DNA of 64,000 bases from JAKAIY01 sp963809385. Lineage in GTDB: Bacteria > Chloroflexota > Ktedonobacteria > Ktedonobacterales > JADMIN01. The notes beneath the pieces were generated by a model. It did no database searches, was not told the DNA's origin, and saw only the letters and a list, made by a program, of their open reading frames with translations. Made by a program: the position numbers and the translations under genes. Of the stretch, positions 55,511 through 64,000 are shown in pieces (within the stretch, counting starts at the first letter, position 1; each line of letters opens with the position of its first letter). Location: NCBI GenBank assembly GCA_963809385.1, contig CAWEJL010000017.1, positions 372,001 to 436,000 of the forward strand. Direction: 5' to 3'.

Positions 55511-55864
55511 TCACTCCACTGGGCGTAGCTCGACCGTGTGGCCAGGCAGCGTGCGCTCCGCCGCGCCCGCCGGGAGCTCGACGCAAATGAGCGCGCCGGA
55601 GGAGAATGGGCCAACACTCCAGGGTCGCAGCCGCCGCCCGACCTTCGTCACACGCGACGCGCTATCCACAAACACCGCGTCAATCGGGAAGCGCATGAAG
55701 AACATGTGAATGCTGCTGGTTGGCGCCAGGATCAACGCGGCGCCCGCTGGCAAATCCGCGCGCCCCTGTAATCCCATGAAGCGGTCGAAAAACGACTCGG
55801 CCACCTCCGCGCGAGCCGCGAGCGTCTCACCAGTCGTCACATTCACTACACGCGCCAGACGCAT
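55511..55864 (-). CDS. DUF192 family protein
   Basis: A 117-residue protein of the DUF192 family, small beta-rich domains of unknown function often exported or found near ribosome or secretion genes. The signature is clear: AESFFDRFMGLQGR, then ILAPTSSIHMFFMRFPIDAVFVD (conserved His-Met and Asp) and LELPAG-like VELPAGAA. There is no signal peptide here. GAGAGGA precedes the ATG at 55864. The next minus-strand gene upstream is the first of the three propeller-like proteins, about 80 bases away. Confidence 0.82.
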   Translation of the reverse strand: MRLARVVNVTTGETLAARAEVAESFFDRFMGLQGRADLPAGAALILAPTSSIHMFFMRFPIDAVFVDSASRVTKVGRRLRPWSVGPFSSGALICVELPAGAAERTLPGHTVELRPVE

Positions 55865-55944
55865 CGCGCCATCCTCTCAGTTTACCGTCACTCTCCGAGC
55901 GGCCTCATCGCCCCACTGCAGACACGCCGCTACGGTGTGGTGTA

Positions 55945-57474
55945 TCACGCCTGCGCTGGAATCTGCCAGATGATGATCTGATTGTCCAGGCTGTCGGTCA
56001 TCGCCACGCGCGACCCATCCGGCGACCAGTTAATCGCCTCAGCGTCGCCAGGACAGCCGTATGAGGTCGAGACGGTGGGGAACGTATATTGGGCGGTCAC
56101 CAAGGTCTTCCCCGTCGCGGTCGAGCGAATCGTGAGCTTGCCGATACTCACATTCGGCTGGCAGGCGAACGAAGCCAGCCGCGCGCCGCGCGGGTCCCTC
56201 GCGACGTAGATGACCGCATTCTGCGGTGTTATCTCGCGCAGCGTAGCCGCCGTCGCGGCATCGGGAGGCGTTACGAACGGCGGAAATATATGCGCCTGGA
56301 TAGCTAGGCTGCCCGTTCGACGCGACATTCTTTGCGTTCATATATGCCGTCGTATCCACATCAGGAGCCACATAACGCCTATCTGCCGACCATGCCCACA
56401 CGCTCGACTGGAACAACACGTCCGGCAGCTGGCCCGGGCGCGTTTCCAGCGACGCCACAGCACGCCATAGCTCCAGGGCGTGATCGAGCCTACCGATGAC
56501 GCTGGCGCTGGCGTCACCTTGCCTGTCGACCCGACCTGGAAACTTGAGGCGTAATCCACCGTCTCAACGCCCGCCGCCTCATGGATATCGGTGTAGCTCG
56601 CCGATCCGGTCGTCAAGTCCCAGGTGAAGAGCGGGGCGCTGTACATATTGACCGGCAAGATGCCGCCGCCAGCGTCGGTGGCTGTGGACGTCTCCCGACC
56701 ATACGCCACGAGCGCGCGCGTGATCCCGGTCCCGTCCGCGCGCATGATCTCCAGCGCGCCACGAGTCTGGGTATAACCCTGTCCGTCTGGTCCTGTCAGC
56801 TCGACGTTAACCGTCGAGAACAATAACACCGACGCGCCATCAGGGGTCCAGGACAGGGAAACTGGCATAATGATATTAGCGGCGCAGTAACTTGTGCCTT
56901 TGCATAACATCCCCTCCAGATCAATCGGCTTTAACTGGCGCACGAAGGCGCCAGTCTTCGCATCGAGCACCAACACAGTCATCGGCCCGCCGAGTACCCC
57001 GCTACTGGGGCCGGGGTTGGTAAGTTCTCGGTTCGCCATATTGCTCACCAGATCGCCATACGAGCAATTACCCTGGCCGCCCGGCTGGAAAACCCTCGCC
57101 ATCACCGCGATATATTTGCCATCCGGCGACCAGCCTGGCATAGAGGGACAATAGACCGCCGCACTGGTTGGCAATGTGAATACGATCGGCGTCAGCGGGT
57201 GCGGCATGTTCGCCGCTCCTGAGCCGCGCAGCCCTGGCGCGAACCACGCGACCACGACGGCGGCCAGCGCGACGATCAGGACGCCCGCAACCAGCGGGAT
57301 AATCCACCGGCGCCGTGATTGCAGCCATACGCCTATGCTCGGAAAGGGAGGCCCTTCATCCAGTGACGTCTTTATAAGCGCTTCCTCAGGCTCCGGGTCG
57401 CGCTGGGCCAGACGCTTGAGCGTCTCCAGGCGCCATTGACGGTCGTTTTCAGGATCGCCCCCTAAACCTGACAT
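55945..57474 (-). CDS. Membrane-anchored beta-propeller-like protein, copy A, frame broken twice
   Basis: Start at the ATG at 57474 with GAGAGGA upstream. The N-terminus is cytoplasmic (DRQWRLETLKRLAQRDP), one transmembrane helix follows (WIIPLVAGVLIVALAAVVVAWF), and the exported part has repeated TolB/WD40-like blades: SMPGWSPDGKYIAVMAR, PVSLSWTPDGASVLLFS, then SVWAWSADRRYVAPDV and EAINWSPDGSRVAMTD. Two one-base faults break the frame: one base lost near 56457, one gained in the AAA at 56284-56286. The repaired frame runs to IIWQIPAQA at 55945. Sister copies B and C follow upstream on the same strand. Ligand and role are unknown. Confidence 0.75.
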
Positions 57475-57555
57475 GCGCCATCCTCTCGTTATCTTGCCGT
57501 TTCTCGCTCAGACCCAACTCCCCTCTATGGGTCTGGCTGCTATTGGTGTGATGTA

Positions 57556-59068
57556 TCACGCTCCTGCCGGAACCTGCCAGAGCACAATCTGATTGTCCTG
57601 AATGTCGGTCATCGCGATGCGCGACCCATCCGGCGACCAGTCAATCGCCTCGGCGTCGCCCGGACAGCCAAACGAGGTTGAGAGCGTCGGAAACTGGTAG
57701 ATGGTTGTCGCTAGCGTCGCGCCTGAGGCAGTGGCGCGAATCGTGAGTTTGCCAGTATCCCCATCCGCCGCGCATGTGTACGACGCCAGCCGCGCGCCAT
57801 GCGGATCGCGGGCGACGTAGGTGGCCGCCTTCCGCGGTATCATCTCGCGGACCAGGGCTACGGTGGCCGCGTCGGGCGGAGCGACAAACGGTGGCGTATA
57901 GGTTCCCTGAAATCCTGGCTGCGCGTTCGACGTGACTTTGGCGACATTCAGGTACGCTGTGGTATCCACGTTCGGAAGCACATAACGCCCATCCGCCGAC
58001 CATGCCCACACGCTCGATTGGAGCAACACGTTAGGGTACGGCTCGTTGATGCCGCCACTCACGGAAAGCGCGCCATAGCTCCATGGAGCCACAGCGTCCG
58101 CTGTTGGAGCAATCAGCACCGTCAACTGGCCAGCCGCTCCGATCTGGAAGGCAGGAGCGTACGCGATTGTCTCGCTACCGGCCGCCTCGTGGATATCAGA
58201 ATAGGTCGCCGCGCCAGTCGTGAGGTCCCACACGAACAGCGGCGAACTGTAGAGATTGACCGCCAGAATATTGTTGGTAACAATCGTAGCCCGTCCATAG
58301 GCCGCCAGCGCGCGTGACGCGCCCGTCCCATCCACGCGCATGATATCCAGCGCGCCGCGCTGCTGGTCGAAGGTCTGTCCCGACGGCCCTGGATATTGCA
58401 CATTCAGCGACACGAACATCAATACATTGGTCCCATCGGGGCTCCATGAGAGTGATACAGGCTCGATGGGATCTGCTTCCGCAGTTGCGGACACCTTTAC
58501 ACAGCAGACTGGTTGGGTCGGCCGGGTATAGGCGCCGCACGAGCGCGCCAGTCGTGGCGTCCAGCACCAGCACCGTCGTCGCCCAGGCGAATGAACCAAT
58601 GTAAGAGTTGACGAGGCCCTGCCTGGTGGTATCGCTCACCTGATCGTCATATCCATAACAGGCTCCTTCCCCTCCCGGCTCAGACGTCTGCGCCATCACC
58701 GCGATGTACTTCCCATCCGAAGACCAGGCCGGCATAGACGGGCAGTAGACCGCCGCGCTCGCGGGCAGCGTGATGACATGAGCTGTCAGCGTGTTCGCGG
58801 GCGCGGTCGAGGCGCGACCGCGCAGCCCCGGCGCGAACCAGGCGACCCCGGCAGCGACCAGCGCGACAATCAGGATACCCGCACTCAACGGGAGCAGCCA
58901 GCGGCGTCGAGCGCGCGGTTGCCCGCCCTTGATTGATGCGGGCAGCGCCTCAGTCAGGGGCGTCCTCGCGGGCGCCGCCTCTGTGGCTGGGTCACGCTGG
59001 GCCAGATTCCGCAGCGCCTCCAGGCGTCGCTGGCGGTCGCCTTCGGGGTCGCTCTCCATACCTGACAT
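57556..59068 (-). CDS. Membrane-anchored beta-propeller-like protein, copy B, one frameshift
   Basis: The ATG at 59068 has GAGGAG upstream and opens almost as copy A does (DPEGDRQRRLEALRNLAQRD). The transmembrane helix is WLLPLSAGILIVALVAAGVA. The blades repeat the pattern seen in copy A: SMPAWSSDGKYIAVMAQ, PVSLSWSPDGTNVLMFV, SVWAWSADGRYVLPNV and EAIDWSPDGSRIAMTD, ending with VLWQVPAGA. One extra base near 58490-58498 shifts the frame between SLLCKG and SATAEADPIEPVSL. A and B are the closest pair of the three. The gene order B then A on the minus strand, with only about 80 bases between, suggests one transcript. Confidence 0.75.
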
Positions 59069-59164
59069 ACGCTATTCTCCTCATGAGGGCCAGAGACGAG
59101 GTTTCGTCCATTGTTGACGCCGCTCGTTGAGAAAGCGCGGCGTCTGTCGGGAGTGTGACGCCGC

Positions 59165-60699
59165 TTACGCGCTGTAGCGCCAGATGACGACCTCATCAAC
59201 GGTGGCGTCGCTCGTCGCGACGCTGGCGTCATCCCGCGACCAGGCCAGCGCCTCCATATCCCCGTCACAGCCCTGGGATGACATCGTCGGTGGATAGGTG
59301 AACGTGGTCGTGACCAAACCGCCACCATCATTCCCACGCCGCACAGTGAGGCGAGCGGAGTCGGAGCCAGAGGCGCAATCCAGCCCCGCGAGCATCTTCC
59401 CGTCTGGGCTCCACGCGACCTCCGCCGACATCTGCGGCTTGCTGATTTCCTTGAGCAGCGCGGCCATCGCGGGGTCTGGAGCCGGGACGAGCGGGGGAGC
59501 ATAGTATCCTGCATCCATAGGAGGAGGCGCATCCAGCACGCCCGGCGCACGGACATATGCCTGAAGGGTCAGGTTCGGCGCGACGTACTGGCCATCAGGC
59601 GACCAGCGCCAGAGGTTCGCTGTGTACTGGAACACCCGCGACGTCACGTTGGCGGTTCTCAGCTGTCCGCCGATCCACGGCGAGAACGTCGCGGCGCTCG
59701 CGCTGGCTTGTGGCGTGATTTGCCCATTCGCCGTCCAGCCATATGCCGTCGCGAAAGGCGTCGTCGCCGCGCCGGTCTCATTTGGCATGGCGGAGTACGA
59801 GCTGGTTCCAGTCGCGAGGTTCCAGGTGTAGACGGGGCTAGAGTAGAAGAGCTTGATCGGGTACGGCTTGTCGGGGCCAGGCTCCACGAATGATGTTGCA
59901 AGCAGCGTGCGGGCGCCGCCCGAACCACTCACAGGTATCAGCTGGAGCGCGCCGTACCACTGGACGCCATTGACCTGGACGCCATTGACAACGGTTTTCA
60001 CATTGTTCACGTTATACGCGAAGAAGAATCCGATCGACTTGCCGTCAGGGCTCCAGGAGATCGCGTCGAGCGGATTATAAAAAGCGTAGAGCGGACTGTA
60101 ATTGTCGTTCGGCGCGCACTTAGCGCCGCACAGCGCCTGATCGTGGGCAGTGCGAAGGGAATCACGCGCACGACCCGGCCCGACGCCGCGTCTATGATCC
60201 CAATCGCGTAATCCAGAATAGGCCCAGATGGGTCAAAGCTTTCCAGCGTGTCCATGAGATTCCACTGGTCGCTTCTGGTGTCATTACACTGTCCATTCGT
60301 GGAGTACGTCTGCGCCAGCACCGCGATCTGGCGGCCATCGGGCGACCACACTGGGTTTGTTGGGCAGTAGAGCTTTACCTTGTCGCCGAGCGTCACGATA
60401 TGCGCCGTCAGCGTCGGCCCAGAGTGACCGGCAAGCTGTGCGGCGAGTGGCCCGCGCGCGAACACGCCCACCACGACCGCGATCAGCGCCAGCGTGACGA
60501 GCGCGCTCGCGAGCAGCCAGCGCCGCCCTCGCCGGGGCTGACGCAACACCACGGCTGGCGTCGCGCTGCGCGCCGGGGCTGGCTGCGTGGCGGCCTGGCT
60601 ATCATCCACACCGCGCGCCAGATCGCGCAGCGCATCGAGGCGGCGCCGTCGCTCGGCGTCATCAGTGGACCTGTCTGGTGGGGGCGCGCTGTCCATCAT
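59165..60699 (-). CDS. Membrane-anchored beta-propeller-like protein, copy C, one frameshift
   Basis: Starting at the ATG at 60699 (AAGGAG nine bases upstream), the cytoplasmic part (DDAERRRRLDALRDLARGV) leads to the transmembrane helix WLLASALVTLALIAVVVGVF. Blades: NPVWSPDGRQIAVLAQ, AISWSPDGKSIGFFFA, LWRWSPDGQYVAPNL and ALAWSRDDASVATSDA, ending VVIWRYSA. One base is missing near 60140, after which ALCGAKCAPNDNYSPLYAF continues in the other frame. It is more divergent than A and B, including the exported domain. As the first gene of the three on the minus strand, it may lead the transcript. Confidence 0.72.
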
Positions 60700-60929
60700 G
60701 CCCGTACACTCCTTCGTGTCAGAGCAACCCATCTTTTCCACATCCTCGCCTGGTCGCTCCTACATGCTAGTACGTCAAAGTGGGCAAGCGATAACACGCC
60801 AATGCGACCAGTGGCGATTCCAGAGGGGTGAATGGCGGCGCCTGCGGTATAATCGCTTCATGCGCGTTGTTCGGCGCGTCCAATCTCGCGATCACAGCCA
60901 AGTCAAACGATAAAGGCGGCGGAAGCGAT

Positions 60930-62001
60930 ATGCAGGTCCTCCCACTGGCGTTATTCCTGGTCATGCTGGAGCTGACAGCAGGCTCGTTCATCAGCCTCTG
61001 GCTACTCGATGTGCGCGGCGACAGCAGCCGTGGCTTCATCATCTTTCAAGGCGTGCTCTACGTCCTCTTCGCCTTGCTGACGCTCGGCGCGATGAACACC
61101 TTCGCCACGCCCCAGATCGTCCAGGGCTACGGCCTCGACGAGTGGTGGCTGGGCGCGCAGGGGCCGCTGACGCTTGCGCTTCTGCTACTGATGCTGCCCT
61201 GGAACGTGCTGCTGTGGCTCGATCGCTCGCAGCGCAAAGGCGCGAAAGGCAAAGCCGAGAAAGGCAAGGTCGCAGCGATCGAAACTACGGAAACCAACGC
61301 ACAGCTTCGACAGCAGGCAAGGCCGCGACGCTTGAGGCCACGAAGGGCGGGACGCGGCTACGGATGGCGCGCATGATCTTCGGCGGCATTGTCTCGCTGA
61401 ACGGCGCTGACTGGACATCTTCGTCGTCGGCATGGCCTACCGCGCGCTGGCTGAGAGCCGGCTGGATGGCGCGCTGGTCGTGCTGGCGTTCATGTTCGGC
61501 GCGCTGGCGATTGGCGGCGTCATGACCGCCATGCTGCTCGGCCACTGGTATCTCAACACCCCTACCGCTTCGGGCAAGCCGCTGGAGTTCGTCACGACCC
61601 TCACCATCGCCGCGCTGGCGCTGGAGCTGCTGCTCTCCCCGTTCATCGGCCCCGCCACGATTCACGCCACTGTCCAGAAGGTCACCGTCGCGCCCGGCAC
61701 GGTCATCCAGACCGGCGGGGGCAGCGTGACTGTCAGCACGCCCACAGCAACCAGCGGACAAGGCCAGAACAGCCAGCCCGCCACAACGGCCCGCGAAACG
61801 CCGATCACCAACACCGCTCTGGTAGCGCTGGAATACATCCTCGGCTTCCTCGCCCCGCTGGCGCTGGCTGGCGTCGCGCTCTATCTCATTCGTGGGCGCT
61901 CGTTCCAGTCCGCGACCGGGATGTTATACCTCTGCGTCTCCTTCCTCTTCCTCGGCGAAATCCTGGCGCGCGGCCTGCTGCTCTTCCCCATTTTCCTCTA
62001 A
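60930..62001 (+). CDS. Hypothetical polytopic membrane protein, frame broken twice
   Basis: The ATG at 60930 follows GGCGGAAG. N-terminal helices (LPLALFLVMLELTAGSFISL, FIIFQGVLYVLFALLTLGA) and LTLALLLLMLPWNVLLWL lead to a charged linker (QRKGAKGKAEKGKVAAIE). One base is missing near 61301, after which STAGKAATLEATKGG continues, and another near 61410, after which the frame reads DIFVVGMAYRALAESRL. The second half has helices LVVLAFMFGALAIGGVM, VTTLTIAALALELLLSPFI, LEYILGFLAPLALAGVALYL and MLYLCVSFLFLGEILARGLL. Roughly seven to eight helices in all with a Thr/Gly-rich exported loop. The family is not recognised; the pattern is loosely like electron-transfer NrfD-type membrane subunits but that is not claimed. 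Confidence 0.6.
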
Positions 62002-62051
62002 TCCCACGCGCTCCCAGGCAAAGCGCGCCGAGGCTTCAGCCTCAGGCGCGC

Positions 62052-62108
62052 CGTGCGCCGGCCATTCATGGCCGCGACGCCACCATCCCGTGCGCCGGCC
62101 ATTCATGG
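62052..62108 (+). repeat. 37-bp-spaced direct repeat
   Basis: CGTGCGCCGGCCATTCATGG occurs at 62052-62071 and again at 62089-62108, and the bases between are partly repeated after the second copy. It lies in the gap between the membrane protein and the phosphomannomutase gene. No known function is recognised. Confidence 0.7.
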
Positions 62109-62290
62109 CTGCGACACTGCCACCTCGCGCGGGTTGAATATCGTCGCCAAATATCGCATACCATGTGGGCAGGGGCGCGGGATCAGCTCCGCCTCCCGCG
62201 CGCCGTGACAGGCGCGCCGTCTCGTGATGCAGTCTCGCGATGATGTGATGGCGTATACGGGCGCGGGATCGCGCGGAAAGGACACAAGGT

Positions 62291-63651
62291 ATGGCGAGCC
62301 CGTCGGGGGTCAATCCACGCATCTTCGGCGCATATGATGTGCGCGGCGTCTATCCCACCGACCTGAATGAGGACACCGCCTACCGCATTGGCCGGGCGTT
62401 CGCGCAGTATCTCGGCGTCAGCCCAATCGCCGTCGGGCGAGATATGCGCCTGAGCTCGCCCGCGCTGGCGCAGGCGTTTATCCGCGGCATCACCGACCAG
62501 GGCGCCGACGCCGTGGACCTGGGCCTGACAACCACCGACGAGCTGTACTTCGCGGTCGGCAAGTACAGCTATTCGGCGGGCGCGATGATCACTGCGTCGC
62601 ACAATCCCAAGCAGTACAACGGCATCAAGATGTGCCGCGCCAATGCCGTCGCCATCAGCTCGGAGACCGGCGGCTATCGCCATCCGCGATCTCGCCGTCG
62701 CTGGCCAGTTCGCCGAGCCCGCGCGCAAGGGCGAGGTCATCCAGCGCGATGTCAGTGACGCCTACGTCGAGCATTGCCTCTCCTTCATCGACCTCGCCAG
62801 CATCAAGCCGTACAAGATCGCGGTGGATGCGGGCAACGGCATGGCGGGTATGATGCTCCCGCGCGTCTTCGAGAAGCTGCCCTGCGAGCTCATCCCACTC
62901 TTCTTCGAGCTGGATGGCACGTTTCCCAAACCACCCCGCCAGCCCGATCGAGCCGGAGAACACCGAGGAGCTGCGACGCACCGTGCCAGCGCGCGGCTGC
63001 GATATGGGCGTGGCATTCGACGGCGACGCCGACCGCATGTTCCTGATTGACGAGCGCGGGCGGCTGCTGGGAGGTGATATGGTGACCGCACTGGTGGCGC
63101 GGAGCCTGCTACGAACCCATCAGGGGGCAACCATTCTCTACAACCTGATCTGCTCGCGGTCCGTACCAGAAGTGATCGAGCGGGATGGGGGCCGCGCCGT
63201 GCGCACGCGCGTGGGGCACTCCTTCATCAAGGCGCAGATGCGCGAGGAGAACGCGATCTTCGGCGGCGAGCATTCCGGGCATTTCTACTTCCGCGACAAC
63301 TGGTACGCCGACTCCGGCCTGATCGCGTTTCTGATCGTGCTGGAGATGGTCAGTGTGAGCGGCAAGACGGTCTCAGAGCTGGTCGCTGAAGTGGATACAC
63401 GGTTCCGCAGCGGGGAAGTCAATAGCGAGACGCACGACCAGCAGGGGCGGCTGGAGGCCATCGAGCGCACCTATGCGACACAGGGCGCCCAGGTCGATCA
63501 CCTGGATGGCGTGACGATCGCATTCCCCACCTGGTGGGCGAACATCCGGCCATCGAACACGGAGCCGTTGCTACGACTGAATGTGGAGGCGGACACACAG
63601 GATGAAATGGAGCGACGTCGCGATGAGCTGCTGGCGGTAATCCGGCAATAG
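62291..63651 (+). CDS. Phosphomannomutase/phosphoglucomutase family enzyme, frame broken twice
   Basis: Alpha-D-phosphohexomutases interconvert sugar-6-phosphate and sugar-1-phosphate for polysaccharide and nucleotide-sugar supply. Domain 1 has RIFGAYDVRGVYPTDL and the phosphoserine loop TASHNPKQYNGIK. Domain 3 has the metal loop VAFDGDADRMFL, followed by GGEHSGHFYFRDN for sugar binding and, in domain 4, RPSNTEPLLRLNVEA for phosphate contact. One extra base near 62669-62672 and one in the AAA at 62928-62930 (which should read AA to give FPNHPASP) break the frame; everything else is intact. The repaired protein is about 450 residues, normal. Mannose versus glucose preference cannot be told, though the sequence is closest in style to ManB. 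Confidence 0.87.
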
Positions 63652-63740
63652 CGCCGCTCCATGCGACGCAGGAAGCAAACGCTGATCGCTGGGGCGACCG
63701 CCCCGGCGCGAGGAAACAGGCTTTACGAGGAGGCATGGCC

Positions 63741-64000
63741 GTGGGTGTGCTCTCACGTTTCACAACCTATGTTAAGTCGGTCTTCAGCTCGATTCTAGAC
63801 CGGGCGGAAGACCCAGGGATGACACTCGACTATTCGTACCAAAAGCAGCTCGAGCAGCTCCAAAACCTGCGCAAGAGCATTGCTGATGTGGTCACGCAGC
63901 CAGAAACGGCTGGAGCTCCAGAAAGCGCAGCTCACCGCGCGCGTAGCGAATTATGATGACGCCGCGCGTCAGGCGCTGCAAGGCGGTAATGAGGAGTTGG
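63741..64000 (+). CDS. pspA: PspA/IM30 family membrane-stress protein, partial and frameshifted
   Basis: The gene runs off the window. The GTG at 63741, seven bases after AGGAGG, gives GVLSRFTTYVKSVFSSILDRAEDP, the standard amphipathic helix of PspA/Vipp1 that binds stressed membranes; the ATG at 63735 is too close to the ribosome-binding site. One extra C at 63900/63901 shifts the frame; skipping it restores the coiled coil (QKRLELQKAQLTARVAN then ALQGGNEEL). PspA forms ESCRT-III-like assemblies that maintain membrane integrity. The upstream neighbour is the phosphomannomutase gene, 89 bases away. Confidence 0.85.

Noticed and set aside
61142..61525. Separate gene in the middle frame of the membrane protein at 61 kb
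   Set aside because: It continues the broken frame between two single-base shifts and has no start site of its own.

Overview
The window is a GC-rich bacterial chromosome segment of dense, mostly housekeeping and signalling genes, with no rRNA, CRISPR array, phage or insertion sequence that I can see. The gene mix suggests a Chloroflexota bacterium, possibly Ktedonobacteria-like: a DUF2079 membrane protein, a DUF4388 protein, an HTH-TPR regulator, a SWIM protein, a zinc-ribbon single-pass membrane protein, many GTG starts and only some tRNAs with encoded CCA. This placement is inferred from gene style, not from a phylogenetic marker.

Layout. 1-2.2 kb: end of an NAD-dependent epimerase-like gene, a zinc-ribbon membrane protein and a small PLDc_N-like membrane protein. 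2.3-2.9 kb: tRNA-Val and tRNA-Leu (minus) diverge from tRNA-Gly (plus). 3.2-6.6 kb: glycine-zipper stress protein and an MgtA-type Mg2+ P-type ATPase. 6.7-11.9 kb: chromosome condensation protein Smc and a secreted SH3/glycoside-hydrolase-like protein, both with broken reading frames, then tRNA-Pro. 12-28 kb: threonine dehydratase, agmatinase-family enzyme, an RRM protein with a long repeat tail, a SWIM protein, a GlcD-like oxidase, a DUF2079 protein, HemE, ribosomal protein S21 and PcrA helicase. 27-31 kb: a sensory-looking cluster (DUF4388 protein, Cache-like membrane protein with a Met/Gly repeat tail, cNMP-binding protein). 31-37 kb: NrdR, tryptophan 2,3-dioxygenase, a DUF255 thioredoxin-domain protein and an XRE-TPR regulator. 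37.9-42.9 kb: a large FtsX/MacB-type permease, its ATPase and a lipoprotein. 43-49 kb: membrane protein, acyl-CoA dehydrogenase, a receiver-histidine kinase with a sigma-54-type response regulator, and a YtxH-like protein. 49-56 kb: NDH-2, a LmbE deacetylase, a lower-GC two-gene membrane operon behind a palindromic operator, an RluA pseudouridine synthase, PgsA, a charged disordered protein and a DUF192 protein. 55.9-60.7 kb: three tandem paralogues of a membrane-anchored beta-propeller-like family. 60.9-64 kb: polytopic membrane protein, phosphomannomutase family enzyme and the start of a PspA/IM30 protein.

About eighteen apparent single-base frameshifts break twelve otherwise well-conserved genes, including smc and the phosphomannomutase. 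They concentrate at 8.6-11.7 kb and 55.9-64 kb, and several fall at short homopolymers. I read most of them as sequence errors in the assembly rather than real pseudogenes, and I annotate these genes at full length with the break points named.

The items most worth a second look are the propeller-like gene triplet, the 44-bp palindrome over a near-consensus promoter at 51.4 kb, the 22-copy nonapeptide tail of the RRM protein, and the DUF4388/Cache/cNMP cluster. None of these is proven to be a new system from sequence alone.
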